DNA of 64,000 nt, taken from CAKOSP01 sp964369845. GTDB lineage: Bacteria > Bacillota_I > Bacilli_A > RF39 > UBA660. Below, piece by piece: positions 51,159-57,840 of this stretch. The notes under the pieces are model-generated. The model saw only the letters and a list, made by a program, of their open reading frames with translations, was not told the DNA's origin and searched no databases. A program made the translations under genes and the position numbers. The stretch's first letter is position 1, and each line of letters starts with the position of its first letter. The DNA is taken from contig CAYJFJ010000001.1 in assembly GCA_964369845.1 (NCBI GenBank), positions 46,643-110,642 of the forward strand. The letters are read 5' to 3'.

Positions 51159-52859
51159 ATGAAAAAGATAAAAGAAGTTTTAAAAAAATTGAAACCAGAT
51201 ACAAAATTCAAAAAATTTATAACTACTCAGTTAGTATTAATAGTTATAGTTTTCTTATTTTTAATATTTACTGGTTCATTTGCATACCTAGGAAATCTAA
51301 TCGGAGATGGAATAAATACAATTACAAATATAAATTCATATAATCCAAGCGAAAGAAGATTCTTCTTTACGCCCCATGATCCAGTTCCTTTTGGAGTAAG
51401 TACAAGTGGTTTTGCAGATGGAAGTGGATCTATAACTAATGAAAAAGACCAGCTTGCAACTTTAATTAAAGGAGAAGCTGAGTCTAGCGCTACCGAAAAC
51501 TATAGTGTATATGTAGATTTATCAAATAATACATTTATTTATACTACAGCAGCTAAAACAGCAGAGCTTCTACTAAACGTAGTAGATCCAGAAGGAAATG
51601 AAGTTACATCGATTGCTGGACTTACAAGAGTGACAGTAACTGATGCCACTGGTAAAAGTTATACAGGCTTTGATATAACTGAAATAAACAGAATGATTAG
51701 AATAATAGAAAACAGAAGTATTACAACTACAAGCCAAAAAGAAGAAGAGTGGACAATGTCAGTTACATTTGTAGATTTACCTAGTAGTCAAACGAGTAAC
51801 GCAAATAAAGATTTAGATATCGATATACATTTTCAAAAAGAAGCATACCCACATTTAATAGTAAATGCTGAAAATACATATTATATAGGACCTAATGTTA
51901 GTTTTGATTGTGAAGGAGCAGGAGCTAGATGGGATGCTGCTACTAACAGTTTAATAGTGTCTTCACTTAATGCCGTAGGTGAGTGTACACTTACCCAAAA
52001 CAAAAATGAATCAGCAACACCTTTAGATGATTATATAGTATCTTTGTCAGGAACTACTCAAGGAACAGGAGAAGTAGTAAATGAAAATGGCTATAGATAT
52101 GAGGGTAAAAATCCTAATAACTATATATGGTTTAATGAAGAGTTGTGGCGAGTAATTGGAGTATTTGATACAGTGCTTGCAGACGGAACAACTACAGAAA
52201 GGCTTACTAAAATTATAAAAGCAGATTCGATAGGCAGTTATGCCTGGGATTCTGAAAATGTAAATAACTGGAATGAATCGACATTAAAAGCACTGCTTAA
52301 TACAAGTTACTTAAATAGTGAAAATGGAACAGGAACTGAAAACTGTTACGGTTATAGAGCGAGCGTGCCAACTAATTGTGATTATACACAAAATGGAATA
52401 AAAAATGAGTATAAATCGATGATAGAAAACGTAACATGGAATCTTGGAGGTTTTTCATCAAGTAGCACAGCTGCATCAGCAGTATTTGCAGCAGAAAGAG
52501 GTACTACAGTGTACACAGGCAACCCTACTACAGGAACTGGATATATTGGATTAATGTATCCAAGTGATTATATGTATTCAAGTTTAGAAAGTAGCTGCTC
52601 AAGAACTACAACGTTTAATAATTATGATTCTAGTTCATGTGCAGGAGCAAACTGGATGTACGGAGAAGGTTATGAATGGACGTTAGCGCCTGTCTCTTCC
52701 AGCTCTGTGCTTGCGTGGGATCTGAGGAATGGTGGTTACGGCAATGGCACCGATTCGAGAAGCGGGGATGGCGTGCGCCCTGTCTTGTATTTAAACTCTG
52801 AGGTGAAGTACTTGGATGGAGCGGGAAGCGAAGCGGATCCGCTTATCGTAGAAATGTAA
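51159..52859 (+). CDS. Putative DGR target: TasA-like stalk with C-terminal variable (C-type-lectin/formylglycine-type) domain
   Basis: 566 residues. N-terminal membrane/signal helix (about 24-45) ending GSFAYLGNLIG, then a TasA/CalY-like beta region (about 80-225, ending WTMSVTFVDLPSSQTSNANKD, which aligns with the TasA-like proteins at 32566 and 33267), a linker with a disulfide-type Cys pair, and a C-terminal domain (about 290-566) containing YIWFNEELWRVIGVFD, IGLMYPSDYMYSS and GVRPVLYLNSEV. Residues 510-541 form the variable patch: compared with the paralogue at 53921 about 20 of 32 codons differ while the flanks are nearly identical. GVRP near the end is typical of DGR variable proteins. 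Confidence 0.85.
   Translation: MKKIKEVLKKLKPDTKFKKFITTQLVLIVIVFLFLIFTGSFAYLGNLIGDGINTITNINSYNPSERRFFFTPHDPVPFGVSTSGFADGSGSITNEKDQLATLIKGEAESSATENYSVYVDLSNNTFIYTTAAKTAELLLNVVDPEGNEVTSIAGLTRVTVTDATGKSYTGFDITEINRMIRIIENRSITTTSQKEEEWTMSVTFVDLPSSQTSNANKDLDIDIHFQKEAYPHLIVNAENTYYIGPNVSFDCEGAGARWDAATNSLIVSSLNAVGECTLTQNKNESATPLDDYIVSLSGTTQGTGEVVNENGYRYEGKNPNNYIWFNEELWRVIGVFDTVLADGTTTERLTKIIKADSIGSYAWDSENVNNWNESTLKALLNTSYLNSENGTGTENCYGYRASVPTNCDYTQNGIKNEYKSMIENVTWNLGGFSSSSTAASAVFAAERGTTVYTGNPTTGTGYIGLMYPSDYMYSSLESSCSRTTTFNNYDSSSCAGANWMYGEGYEWTLAPVSSSSVLAWDLRNGGYGNGTDSRSGDGVRPVLYLNSEVKYLDGAGSEADPLIVEM
52686..52781 (+). repeat. Candidate DGR variable repeat, copy 1 (core)
   Basis: 32 codons from GCG CCT to CGC CCT. 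Against copy 2 at 54878-54973 I count about 29 base differences in 96, roughly 22 at codon positions 1 or 2, many at sites where the other copy has AAC or an A. The downstream 130 bases differ at only about a dozen places. The patch is GC-richer than the genome. Confidence 0.75.
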
Positions 52860-52878
52860 TTAGGGAAGGTGACGAATT

Positions 52879-52902
52879 TGACGGTCTTTTTGGCCGTCCG
52901 TC
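52879..52902 (+). other. GC-rich hairpin downstream of variable repeat 1
   Basis: TGACGG (52879-52884) and CCGTCA (52897-52902) are perfect complements; an alternative stem pairs GACGGTC and GGCCGTC around TTTTT. It begins about 20 bases after the stop codon. No long T-run follows, so it is not a typical terminator. DGR target sites in other systems need a hairpin in this position. Confidence 0.6.
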
Positions 52903-52975
52903 ACCCGACTTTTGAAATAGAGGATGAGAATGAAAGAAACAAAATGTGAACCGAACGTAAATTCGGGGAGGTACC

Positions 52976-53341
52976 TTATTTTTAACTTTACATAAAAATA
53001 AAAGCAAATTCATTAGTGTTTACAATGAAGATGCGGTTATAGTCAGTTTTTTGTTAGGTTATAAAATAATAGATAATATAAAATGTGGTTTTCCAGATAA
53101 TGCTCTTGATAAAGTTATAGTAAAACTTGAAAACGCTAATATATCTTATTAAGTTATAGATGAAACAGGATTGATTTTAAAAAGTAAAAATATTAAATTG
53201 AATAAGTATAATAATGTATATGATAAAGCCAAGAAAAATATAGAAATTATAACTAGAATAAATTTATTCTTAAAAAAACTAGAAAAATTAGAAATTAATA
53301 ATATTGAAAATTTATTAGATAGGTTAGATAAATGTTTGGAG
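52976..53341 (+). pseudogene. MutS domain I-like DGR accessory protein, decayed
   Basis: One frame reads LTLHKNKSKFISVYNEDAVI, VSFLLGYKIID, KCGFPDNALDKVIVKLENAN and, after an in-frame TAA (53150-53152), VIDETGLILKSKNIKLNKYN and a charged tail to TAA at 53339. The DA...LLGYK...GFP..ALDKVI.KLE..I.Y.VI pattern is that of MutS domain I, found in a known class of DGR accessory proteins. There is no start codon in frame, and the TAA would need one base change to restore the frame. Its stop overlaps the Avd start. Confidence 0.68.
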
Positions 53342-53684
53342 TAATAAATAAAGAAATGATTTTAATTACTAAATTAAAGTCATTTATAGAATTTTTAGAA
53401 AACTCAATTTGCAATATCCCTAGAAAAGATGAATTTTACAAATTAGAAATAAGAAAAAGTTATATTTCAATATATAAAAATGTTAATGTCATCAATTTCG
53501 AACACTTAGAAATTAAAAAGTATAGATTGTTAATTTTAGCTGATATATCATATTTAATGTATTTGTTAGAGATTATTTTAAAAAAAGATATATAAATGAA
53601 AAAAATGCTGAAAAACTAATTTATAAGTTAACTGAAATTAATAAAATATTTAATAGATGGGTTAAAAGTATAAATAAAAGATAA
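53332..53684 (+). pseudogene. avd: Avd-like DGR accessory protein (four-helix bundle), with -1 frameshift
   Basis: The first frame (53332-53595) gives 87 residues: TKLKSFIEFLENSICNIPRK, KLEIRKSYISIYKNVNVINF, KKYRLLILADISYLMYLLEI. It matches bacterial Avd, including the IPRK motif. The C-terminal helix is in the -1 frame: RYINEKNAEKLIYKLTEINK then IFNRWVKSINKR, ending at TAA 53682-53684, where Avd proteins have the W-(I/V)-x2-(I/V)-N-(K/R) end. The shift falls in seven A residues (53580-53586), which in the zero frame is the heptamer A_AAA_AAA. So it may be a one-base deletion or a site of ribosomal or transcriptional slippage. Avd binds the DGR reverse transcriptase. Confidence 0.75.
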
Positions 53685-53928
53685 ATATATATTACTAAAA
53701 AGATTATATCCTAATTGTTTATTTTTAATAAAAAAGAAAAGTAAATTATATACATATGAAATTGATAAGAAAATATTTGATAAATATAATTTTTAAAAAA
53801 TAAGTCGTATAATAGAAGAAAATTTCAATTTAAAATTTGAAAATCACAATAATTATAAAATTTATTATTTTAAAATTAATTTAATAAATAATTTAGAAAA
53901 AATGAAGGAGAAAATAAAATATGAATAA
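53677..53928 (+). pseudogene. Decayed coding stretch between avd and the second target gene
   Basis: Two adjacent frames give LLKRLYPNCLFLIKKKSKLY then TYEIDKKIFDKYNF (stop at 53794) and, one frame over, ISRIIEENFNLKFENHNNYK then a Lys/Asn-rich end running into the next ATG. Removing the frameshift would give one ~80-residue protein. YPNCLFLIKKK...TY.ID recalls the opening of MutS domain I, as in the remnant upstream, but this is weak. No intact gene lies in this ~325-bp stretch. Confidence 0.35.
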
Positions 53929-55051
53929 GAAAATTTTTCTGATTTTAACAGGAATAATACTTACTGTAACTACAATTTTTTTAATTAACTTACCTAAAGA
54001 TAAAACATTTTATATTGATGGAATTAAGTTTGCAGTAAATTTAGATGATACTCCTGTTAATGACTTTCCAGCAAAAGGTAACTACAGAGTAGATGTATCC
54101 TGTTCTAATGCAGTAGGAAGATGGCTTTATGATTCATGGGAATTAAAAGTTGATTCTATAACTGATACTGCTTCTTGTTATATTGATTTTTATACACAAA
54201 CGCAGACTATTATGCTTGATGATCACATAGTATCTTTGTCAGGAACTACACAAGGAACTGGTGAAGTAGTAAATGAAAATGGATATAGATATGAAGGAAA
54301 AAATCCAAATAACTATATATGGTTTAATGAAGAGATGTGGAGAGTAATAGGTGTATTTGATACAACACTTGCAGATGGAACAACTACAGAAAGGCTTACT
54401 AAAATTATAAAAGCAGATTCGATAGGCAGTTATGCCTGGGATTCTGAAAATGTAAATAACTGGAATGAATCGACATTAAAATCACTACTTAATACAAGTT
54501 ATTTAAATAGTGAAAATGGAACAGGAACTGAAAACTGTTATGGTTATAGTACGAGCGTGCCAACTAATTGTGATTATTCGCAAAGTGGAATAAAAAATGA
54601 ATATAAATCAATGATAGAAAATGTAACATGGAACCTTGGAAGTTTTTCATCGGGTATCACAACTGCATCAGCACTCTTTGCAGCAGAAAGAGGTACTACA
54701 GTGTACACAGGCAACCCTACTACAGGAACAGGATATATTGGCTTAATGTATCCAAGTGATTATATGTATTCAAGTTTAGAAAGTAGCTGCTCAAGAACTA
54801 CAACGTTTTCTAGTTATGGTTCTAGTTCATGTGCAGGAGCAAATTGGATGTATGGAGAAGGTTATGAATGGACGTTATCGCCTAACTCTTCCAACTCTTT
54901 GTATACATGGTACCTGAGAAACGGTGGTTTCGGCTCTATCAGCAGTTCGAGTAACGAGAATGGTGCGCGTCCTGTCTTATATCTAAACTCTGAGGTGAAA
55001 TACTTGGACGGAGCGGGAAGCGAAGCGGATCCGCTAATTGTAGAAATGTAA
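53921..55051 (+). CDS. Putative DGR target: second variable-domain surface protein
   Basis: 376 residues. Signal/membrane helix (about 5-23), a short N-terminal domain with two Cys (VNDFPAKGNYRVDVSCSNAV, WELKVDSITDTASCYIDF) and no TasA-like stalk, then a C-terminal domain (from about 99) colinear with residues 289-566 of the gene at 51159: 54218-55104 and 52026-52912 align without indels over 887 bp at roughly nine-tenths identity, apart from the variable patch at residues 320-351. It ends LNSEVKYLDGAGSEADPLIV in both. RBS AAGGAG. Open and intact, so it is probably expressed. Confidence 0.85.
   Translation: MNKKIFLILTGIILTVTTIFLINLPKDKTFYIDGIKFAVNLDDTPVNDFPAKGNYRVDVSCSNAVGRWLYDSWELKVDSITDTASCYIDFYTQTQTIMLDDHIVSLSGTTQGTGEVVNENGYRYEGKNPNNYIWFNEEMWRVIGVFDTTLADGTTTERLTKIIKADSIGSYAWDSENVNNWNESTLKSLLNTSYLNSENGTGTENCYGYSTSVPTNCDYSQSGIKNEYKSMIENVTWNLGSFSSGITTASALFAAERGTTVYTGNPTTGTGYIGLMYPSDYMYSSLESSCSRTTTFSSYGSSSCAGANWMYGEGYEWTLSPNSSNSLYTWYLRNGGFGSISSSSNENGARPVLYLNSEVKYLDGAGSEADPLIVEM
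54878..54973 (+). repeat. Candidate DGR variable repeat, copy 2 (core)
   Basis: 32 codons from TCG CCT to CGT CCT, rich in AAC and AGC codons (AAC TCT TCC AAC TCT). It is closer to a presumed adenine-rich template than copy 1, where AAC appears as GTC and AGC. Flanking sequence is nearly identical to copy 1. Confidence 0.75.
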
Positions 55052-55070
55052 TTTGGGAAGATGACAAATT

Positions 55071-55095
55071 TGACGGGCTTTTTGGCTGTCCGTCA
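55071..55095 (+). other. GC-rich hairpin downstream of variable repeat 2
   Basis: TGACGG (55071-55076) and CCGTCA (55090-55095) are perfect complements, about 19 bases after the stop, as in copy 1. The following CCCGACTTTTG is shared by both copies. Confidence 0.6.
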
Positions 55096-55104
55096 CCCGA
55101 CTTT

Positions 55105-55352
55105 TGTAAAATAATGTTTTGCATACTTTATATGCTATTAGTCAAATAGTGGAAAAAAATTTATAGAGATAAATGAATTCGTAAAGAAGAATTTTTACGC
55201 TGCGGAATGTGATAAATAGTTAGTGATTCAGAGGCTTTTTTATTGATGTCTACCAATTGGGGTTCACATTAATTTATAAGTCTCTTTTTATTAAATAAAA
55301 AGATGAGAGTAAAAAACTTACCACCATCAAAAATTATACAATCTAAATGACC
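55105..55352. other. Gap before thiI: no intact gene, possible degraded coding sequence
   Basis: About 300 bases without an intact gene. One + frame reads IEINEFVKKNFYAAECDK, stop, LVIQRLFY, stop, CLPIGVHINL (about 55155-55272), which might be a decayed gene. LPIG followed by Asn recalls a reverse-transcriptase motif, but nothing else around supports that. GGTTCACATT (55260-55269) is the inverse complement of AATGTGAACC after the first variable gene (52943-52952). Confidence 0.3.
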
Positions 55353-55381
55353 TTGTTATTTATGTTTTTATTTGTTAAAAT
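55353..55381 (+). promoter_or_regulatory. SigA-type promoter of thiI
   Basis: TTGTTA at 55353-55358 and TAAAAT at 55376-55381, 17-bp spacer. thiI therefore appears to have its own promoter after being separated from the desulfurase gene. Confidence 0.5.
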
Positions 55382-55402
55382 ACATATGAAGTTGGTGAAG
55401 TA

Positions 55403-56581
55403 GTGAAAAAAGTAATAATAATTAAATATGGAGAACTTAGTACTAAGGGTGGTAATTTAAATTTCTTTTTAAAGAAACTAAAGAATAATATAGAAAATCA
55501 GTTAAAAGGTTTAGAATTTAAAATAAATTATGATCATGGAAGAATGTTTATTGAAACATTTGATTTTGATAAAGTAATGGAAAAATTAGTTAAAGTATTT
55601 GGAATACATGAAATAAATGTTGGATATTTACTTGATACTAATAATTTAGATGAAGTAAAATCATTTTTACTTGAAAAAGTAGCAGAAAAGAGTTTTAATA
55701 CATTTAAAGTCGAAACAAAAAGAAATTATAAACAGTATCCACTTGATAGTATGGCTATTTCTAGAAGTATAGGTGGACATATTCTTAAAAACATAAAAGA
55801 TATTACTGTTGATGTACACAGTCCAGACCTTAAAATAAATATTGAAGTTAGAAAAGAAGAAACTGTAATATATTTTGATAAAGTAAAAGGTTTAGGTGGT
55901 TACCCAGTAGGAACGCAGGGAAGAGGTTTACTAATGCTTTCTGGAGGAATAGACTCACCAGTGGCAGGTTACCTTGCAATTAAAAGAGGAATAGCTCTAG
56001 ATGCTGTTTATTTTGATTCTCCGCCACACACAAGTGAAAAAGCAAAAGATAAAGTTAAAAGACTTGCTAAAAAATTAAAAGAATATGATTTAACAACTGG
56101 AATGTATATTGTGAATTTTACTAAGATGCAAGAAGAAATACTTAAGAATATAGATCATGAATATTTAATAACAATAATGAGAAGAATGATGTATAGAATA
56201 ACTGAAAGAATTTGTTTAAGACATAAAATGCATATAATAGTAAATGGTGAATCTATTGGTCAAGTAGCTAGTCAAACACTTACAAGTATGAAAGCAATTA
56301 ATGAAGTAGTTAAACTTCCTGTAATAAGACCTGTAGCATGTTTAGATAAACTTGAAATAATAGAGCTTGCTAAAAAAATAGGAACTTATGAGACAAGTAT
56401 AGAACCATTTGAAGACTGCTGCACGATATTTGTACCAAAGCATCCAGTTATAAATCCTGAAATAAAAAAATGTGTAGAATTTGAAAAACAAATAAATTGG
56501 GAAGAATTAATAAATGAAATAATGAGTAATATTGAATACATTTCTCTAAAAGAAGAAAAAGTATATTCAGATATATTATAA
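55403..56581 (+). CDS. thiI: tRNA 4-thiouridine sulfurtransferase ThiI
   Basis: 392 residues, the short Firmicutes form without a rhodanese domain. N-terminal ferredoxin-like and THUMP domains (about 1-165, KYGELSTKGGNLNFFLKKLK), PP-loop SGGIDS at 180-185 in MLSGGIDSPVAGYLAIKRG, NGESIGQVASQTLTSM and FEDCCTIFVPKHP. It adenylates U8 of tRNA and inserts sulfur from a desulfurase persulfide. GTG start with GGTGAAG upstream. Confidence 0.94.
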   Translation: MKKVIIIKYGELSTKGGNLNFFLKKLKNNIENQLKGLEFKINYDHGRMFIETFDFDKVMEKLVKVFGIHEINVGYLLDTNNLDEVKSFLLEKVAEKSFNTFKVETKRNYKQYPLDSMAISRSIGGHILKNIKDITVDVHSPDLKINIEVRKEETVIYFDKVKGLGGYPVGTQGRGLLMLSGGIDSPVAGYLAIKRGIALDAVYFDSPPHTSEKAKDKVKRLAKKLKEYDLTTGMYIVNFTKMQEEILKNIDHEYLITIMRRMMYRITERICLRHKMHIIVNGESIGQVASQTLTSMKAINEVVKLPVIRPVACLDKLEIIELAKKIGTYETSIEPFEDCCTIFVPKHPVINPEIKKCVEFEKQINWEELINEIMSNIEYISLKEEKVYSDIL

Positions 56582-56589
56582 ATAAAATA

Positions 56590-56621
56590 AAATCATCCAT
56601 AATAAAAATGGGTGATTTTTT
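56590..56621 (+). terminator. Terminator after thiI
   Basis: AATCATCCAT and ATGGGTGATT pair (one T-G) around AATAAAA, followed by six T. It ends right at the start codon of a small ORF. Confidence 0.65.
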
Positions 56622-56798
56622 ATGAAAGAAGAAAGTAATTGTTATAAAGGATATGATTTTACTAATACTAACAAGAGTAGTAAATTAAGAGAAGAATATT
56701 TTAATCCTTATGGTTATAACTTAGAATCTACAGGAAGAAATATAGTAGATGTAAATTATAAATGTACACATACTAATCAAAATAATAAAATAAAATAA
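56622..56798 (+). CDS. Small ORF, 58 residues, unknown
   Basis: 58 codons starting MKEESNCYKGYDFTNTNKSS, polar, Asn/Lys/Tyr-rich, two Cys. GGGTGAT, the only possible RBS, lies within the 3' arm of the hairpin just upstream, so folding of the hairpin would hide it. No recognised domain. It may be a small sporulation-type or lineage-specific protein. Confidence 0.5.
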   Translation: MKEESNCYKGYDFTNTNKSSKLREEYFNPYGYNLESTGRNIVDVNYKCTHTNQNNKIK

Positions 56799-56877
56799 AA
56801 GTTTTGTCTAGTTTTGTAGAAAATATTGAAAATAAAAATAATGAGTATATAATAACGCCTTAGAAAGGAATATTTAT

Positions 56878-57771
56878 ATGTCATTAACAAGTGATCCAGT
56901 GTTTAAAATATTTTTTAAAAGAGATGTAAAAAGACTAGAATTTATAATAAATGAAATAACAAATTTGAATATATCTAAAGAAGATATAGTATTTAGTGAT
57001 ACAGAGGTAATGGGAAGTTTTGATGATACGAAAGTATCTAGACTTGATTTACATGTAACACTTAAGTCTGGAGAAAAAGTATATATTGAAATGCAAAATG
57101 TAAAAGAAAAACATATTGTAGAAAGAATAGGATATTATTCGTCTAAATTAATTACTGATCAAGTAAAGAAGGGGGATAATTATTTAAGAGTAAAAAAAGT
57201 TTATTCGATTTTCTTTATTAATTATAAAAATTCAAGGTATCCAGATTTGTTTACAAAGCTAGTAGTCTATGATAAAATTAACTCAAAAGAAGAAGATGCA
57301 CTTTGGGAAAATAATATAATCAATTTAACTAAGATAAATAGTAATACTTATTTTGGCGAAAAAATGATGGATTTTCTAAAATTTATGGTAGCATCATCTG
57401 ATGAGGAGATGGAAATAATGGCAAGAGATAGTGAAGAATTAGAAGAGATTTATCAAACATATAAAGACATTACAGCAGATGATGAAATAAGAGCATACAT
57501 TTGGGCTAGAGATAAATATGAAATAGATAAATCAGCACACTTAGAATATGCACGAATGGATGGACATGAACAAGGTCTTAAAGAAGGGCGAGAAGAAGGT
57601 CTAGAACAAGGAATTGAACAAGGAATTGAACAAGGAATTGAACAAGGAATTGAACAAGGGAAAATAGAAGTTATTAAAAGTATGATACAAAATGGAGTAG
57701 ATGTTGCAGTTATAGAAAAAACAACTAATTATACAATTTCAGAAATAGAAAAGCTAAAAAAAGAAATTTGA
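56878..57771 (+). CDS. PD-(D/E)XK nuclease family transposase (Rpn-like) protein
   Basis: 297 residues. MSLTSDPVFKIFFKRDVKRLEF at the start, SRLDLHVTLKSGEKVYIEMQN (D-x-E-x-Q nuclease core, about 60-83), ERIGYYSSKLITDQVKKGDNY are typical of PF12784-type Rpn-like proteins, thought to promote RecA-independent recombination and common in gut Bacillota. Near the C-terminus the four-residue unit GIEQ is repeated five times (57604-57660 in DNA). RBS AAAGGA. Probably intact. Confidence 0.87.
   Translation: MSLTSDPVFKIFFKRDVKRLEFIINEITNLNISKEDIVFSDTEVMGSFDDTKVSRLDLHVTLKSGEKVYIEMQNVKEKHIVERIGYYSSKLITDQVKKGDNYLRVKKVYSIFFINYKNSRYPDLFTKLVVYDKINSKEEDALWENNIINLTKINSNTYFGEKMMDFLKFMVASSDEEMEIMARDSEELEEIYQTYKDITADDEIRAYIWARDKYEIDKSAHLEYARMDGHEQGLKEGREEGLEQGIEQGIEQGIEQGIEQGKIEVIKSMIQNGVDVAVIEKTTNYTISEIEKLKKEI
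57604..57660 (+). repeat. Tandem 12-bp repeat within the Rpn-like gene
   Basis: The unit GAACAAGGAATT occurs in tandem about 4.5 times with no variation, encoding repeats of GIEQ. Exact short repeats of this kind change length by replication slippage, and each unit keeps the frame. Confidence 0.9.
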
Positions 57772-57789
57772 AAATAATTTCTTTTTTTA
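57761..57789 (+). terminator. Terminator after the Rpn-like gene
   Basis: AAGAAATT and AATTTCTT pair around TGAAAAT, followed by a T-run. The stem overlaps the stop codon. Confidence 0.65.
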
Positions 57790-57840
57790 TAGATAAATAG
57801 AGGAAAATTTAGTATAATTATGGAAGGAGTGATTATAAAA

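Noticed and set aside
55155..55290. Possible reverse transcriptase remnant (LPIG-type motif) before thiI
   Set aside because: Only one four-residue match, two in-frame stops, and no catalytic (Y/F)xDD motif or other RT block nearby.
51101..55402. Template repeat (TR) of the DGR
   Set aside because: I looked for a third, A-rich copy of the variable patch in this island and elsewhere in the window and found none.
57604..57660. CRISPR-like repeat
   Set aside because: The repeats are 12 bp, contiguous, in frame and without spacers.
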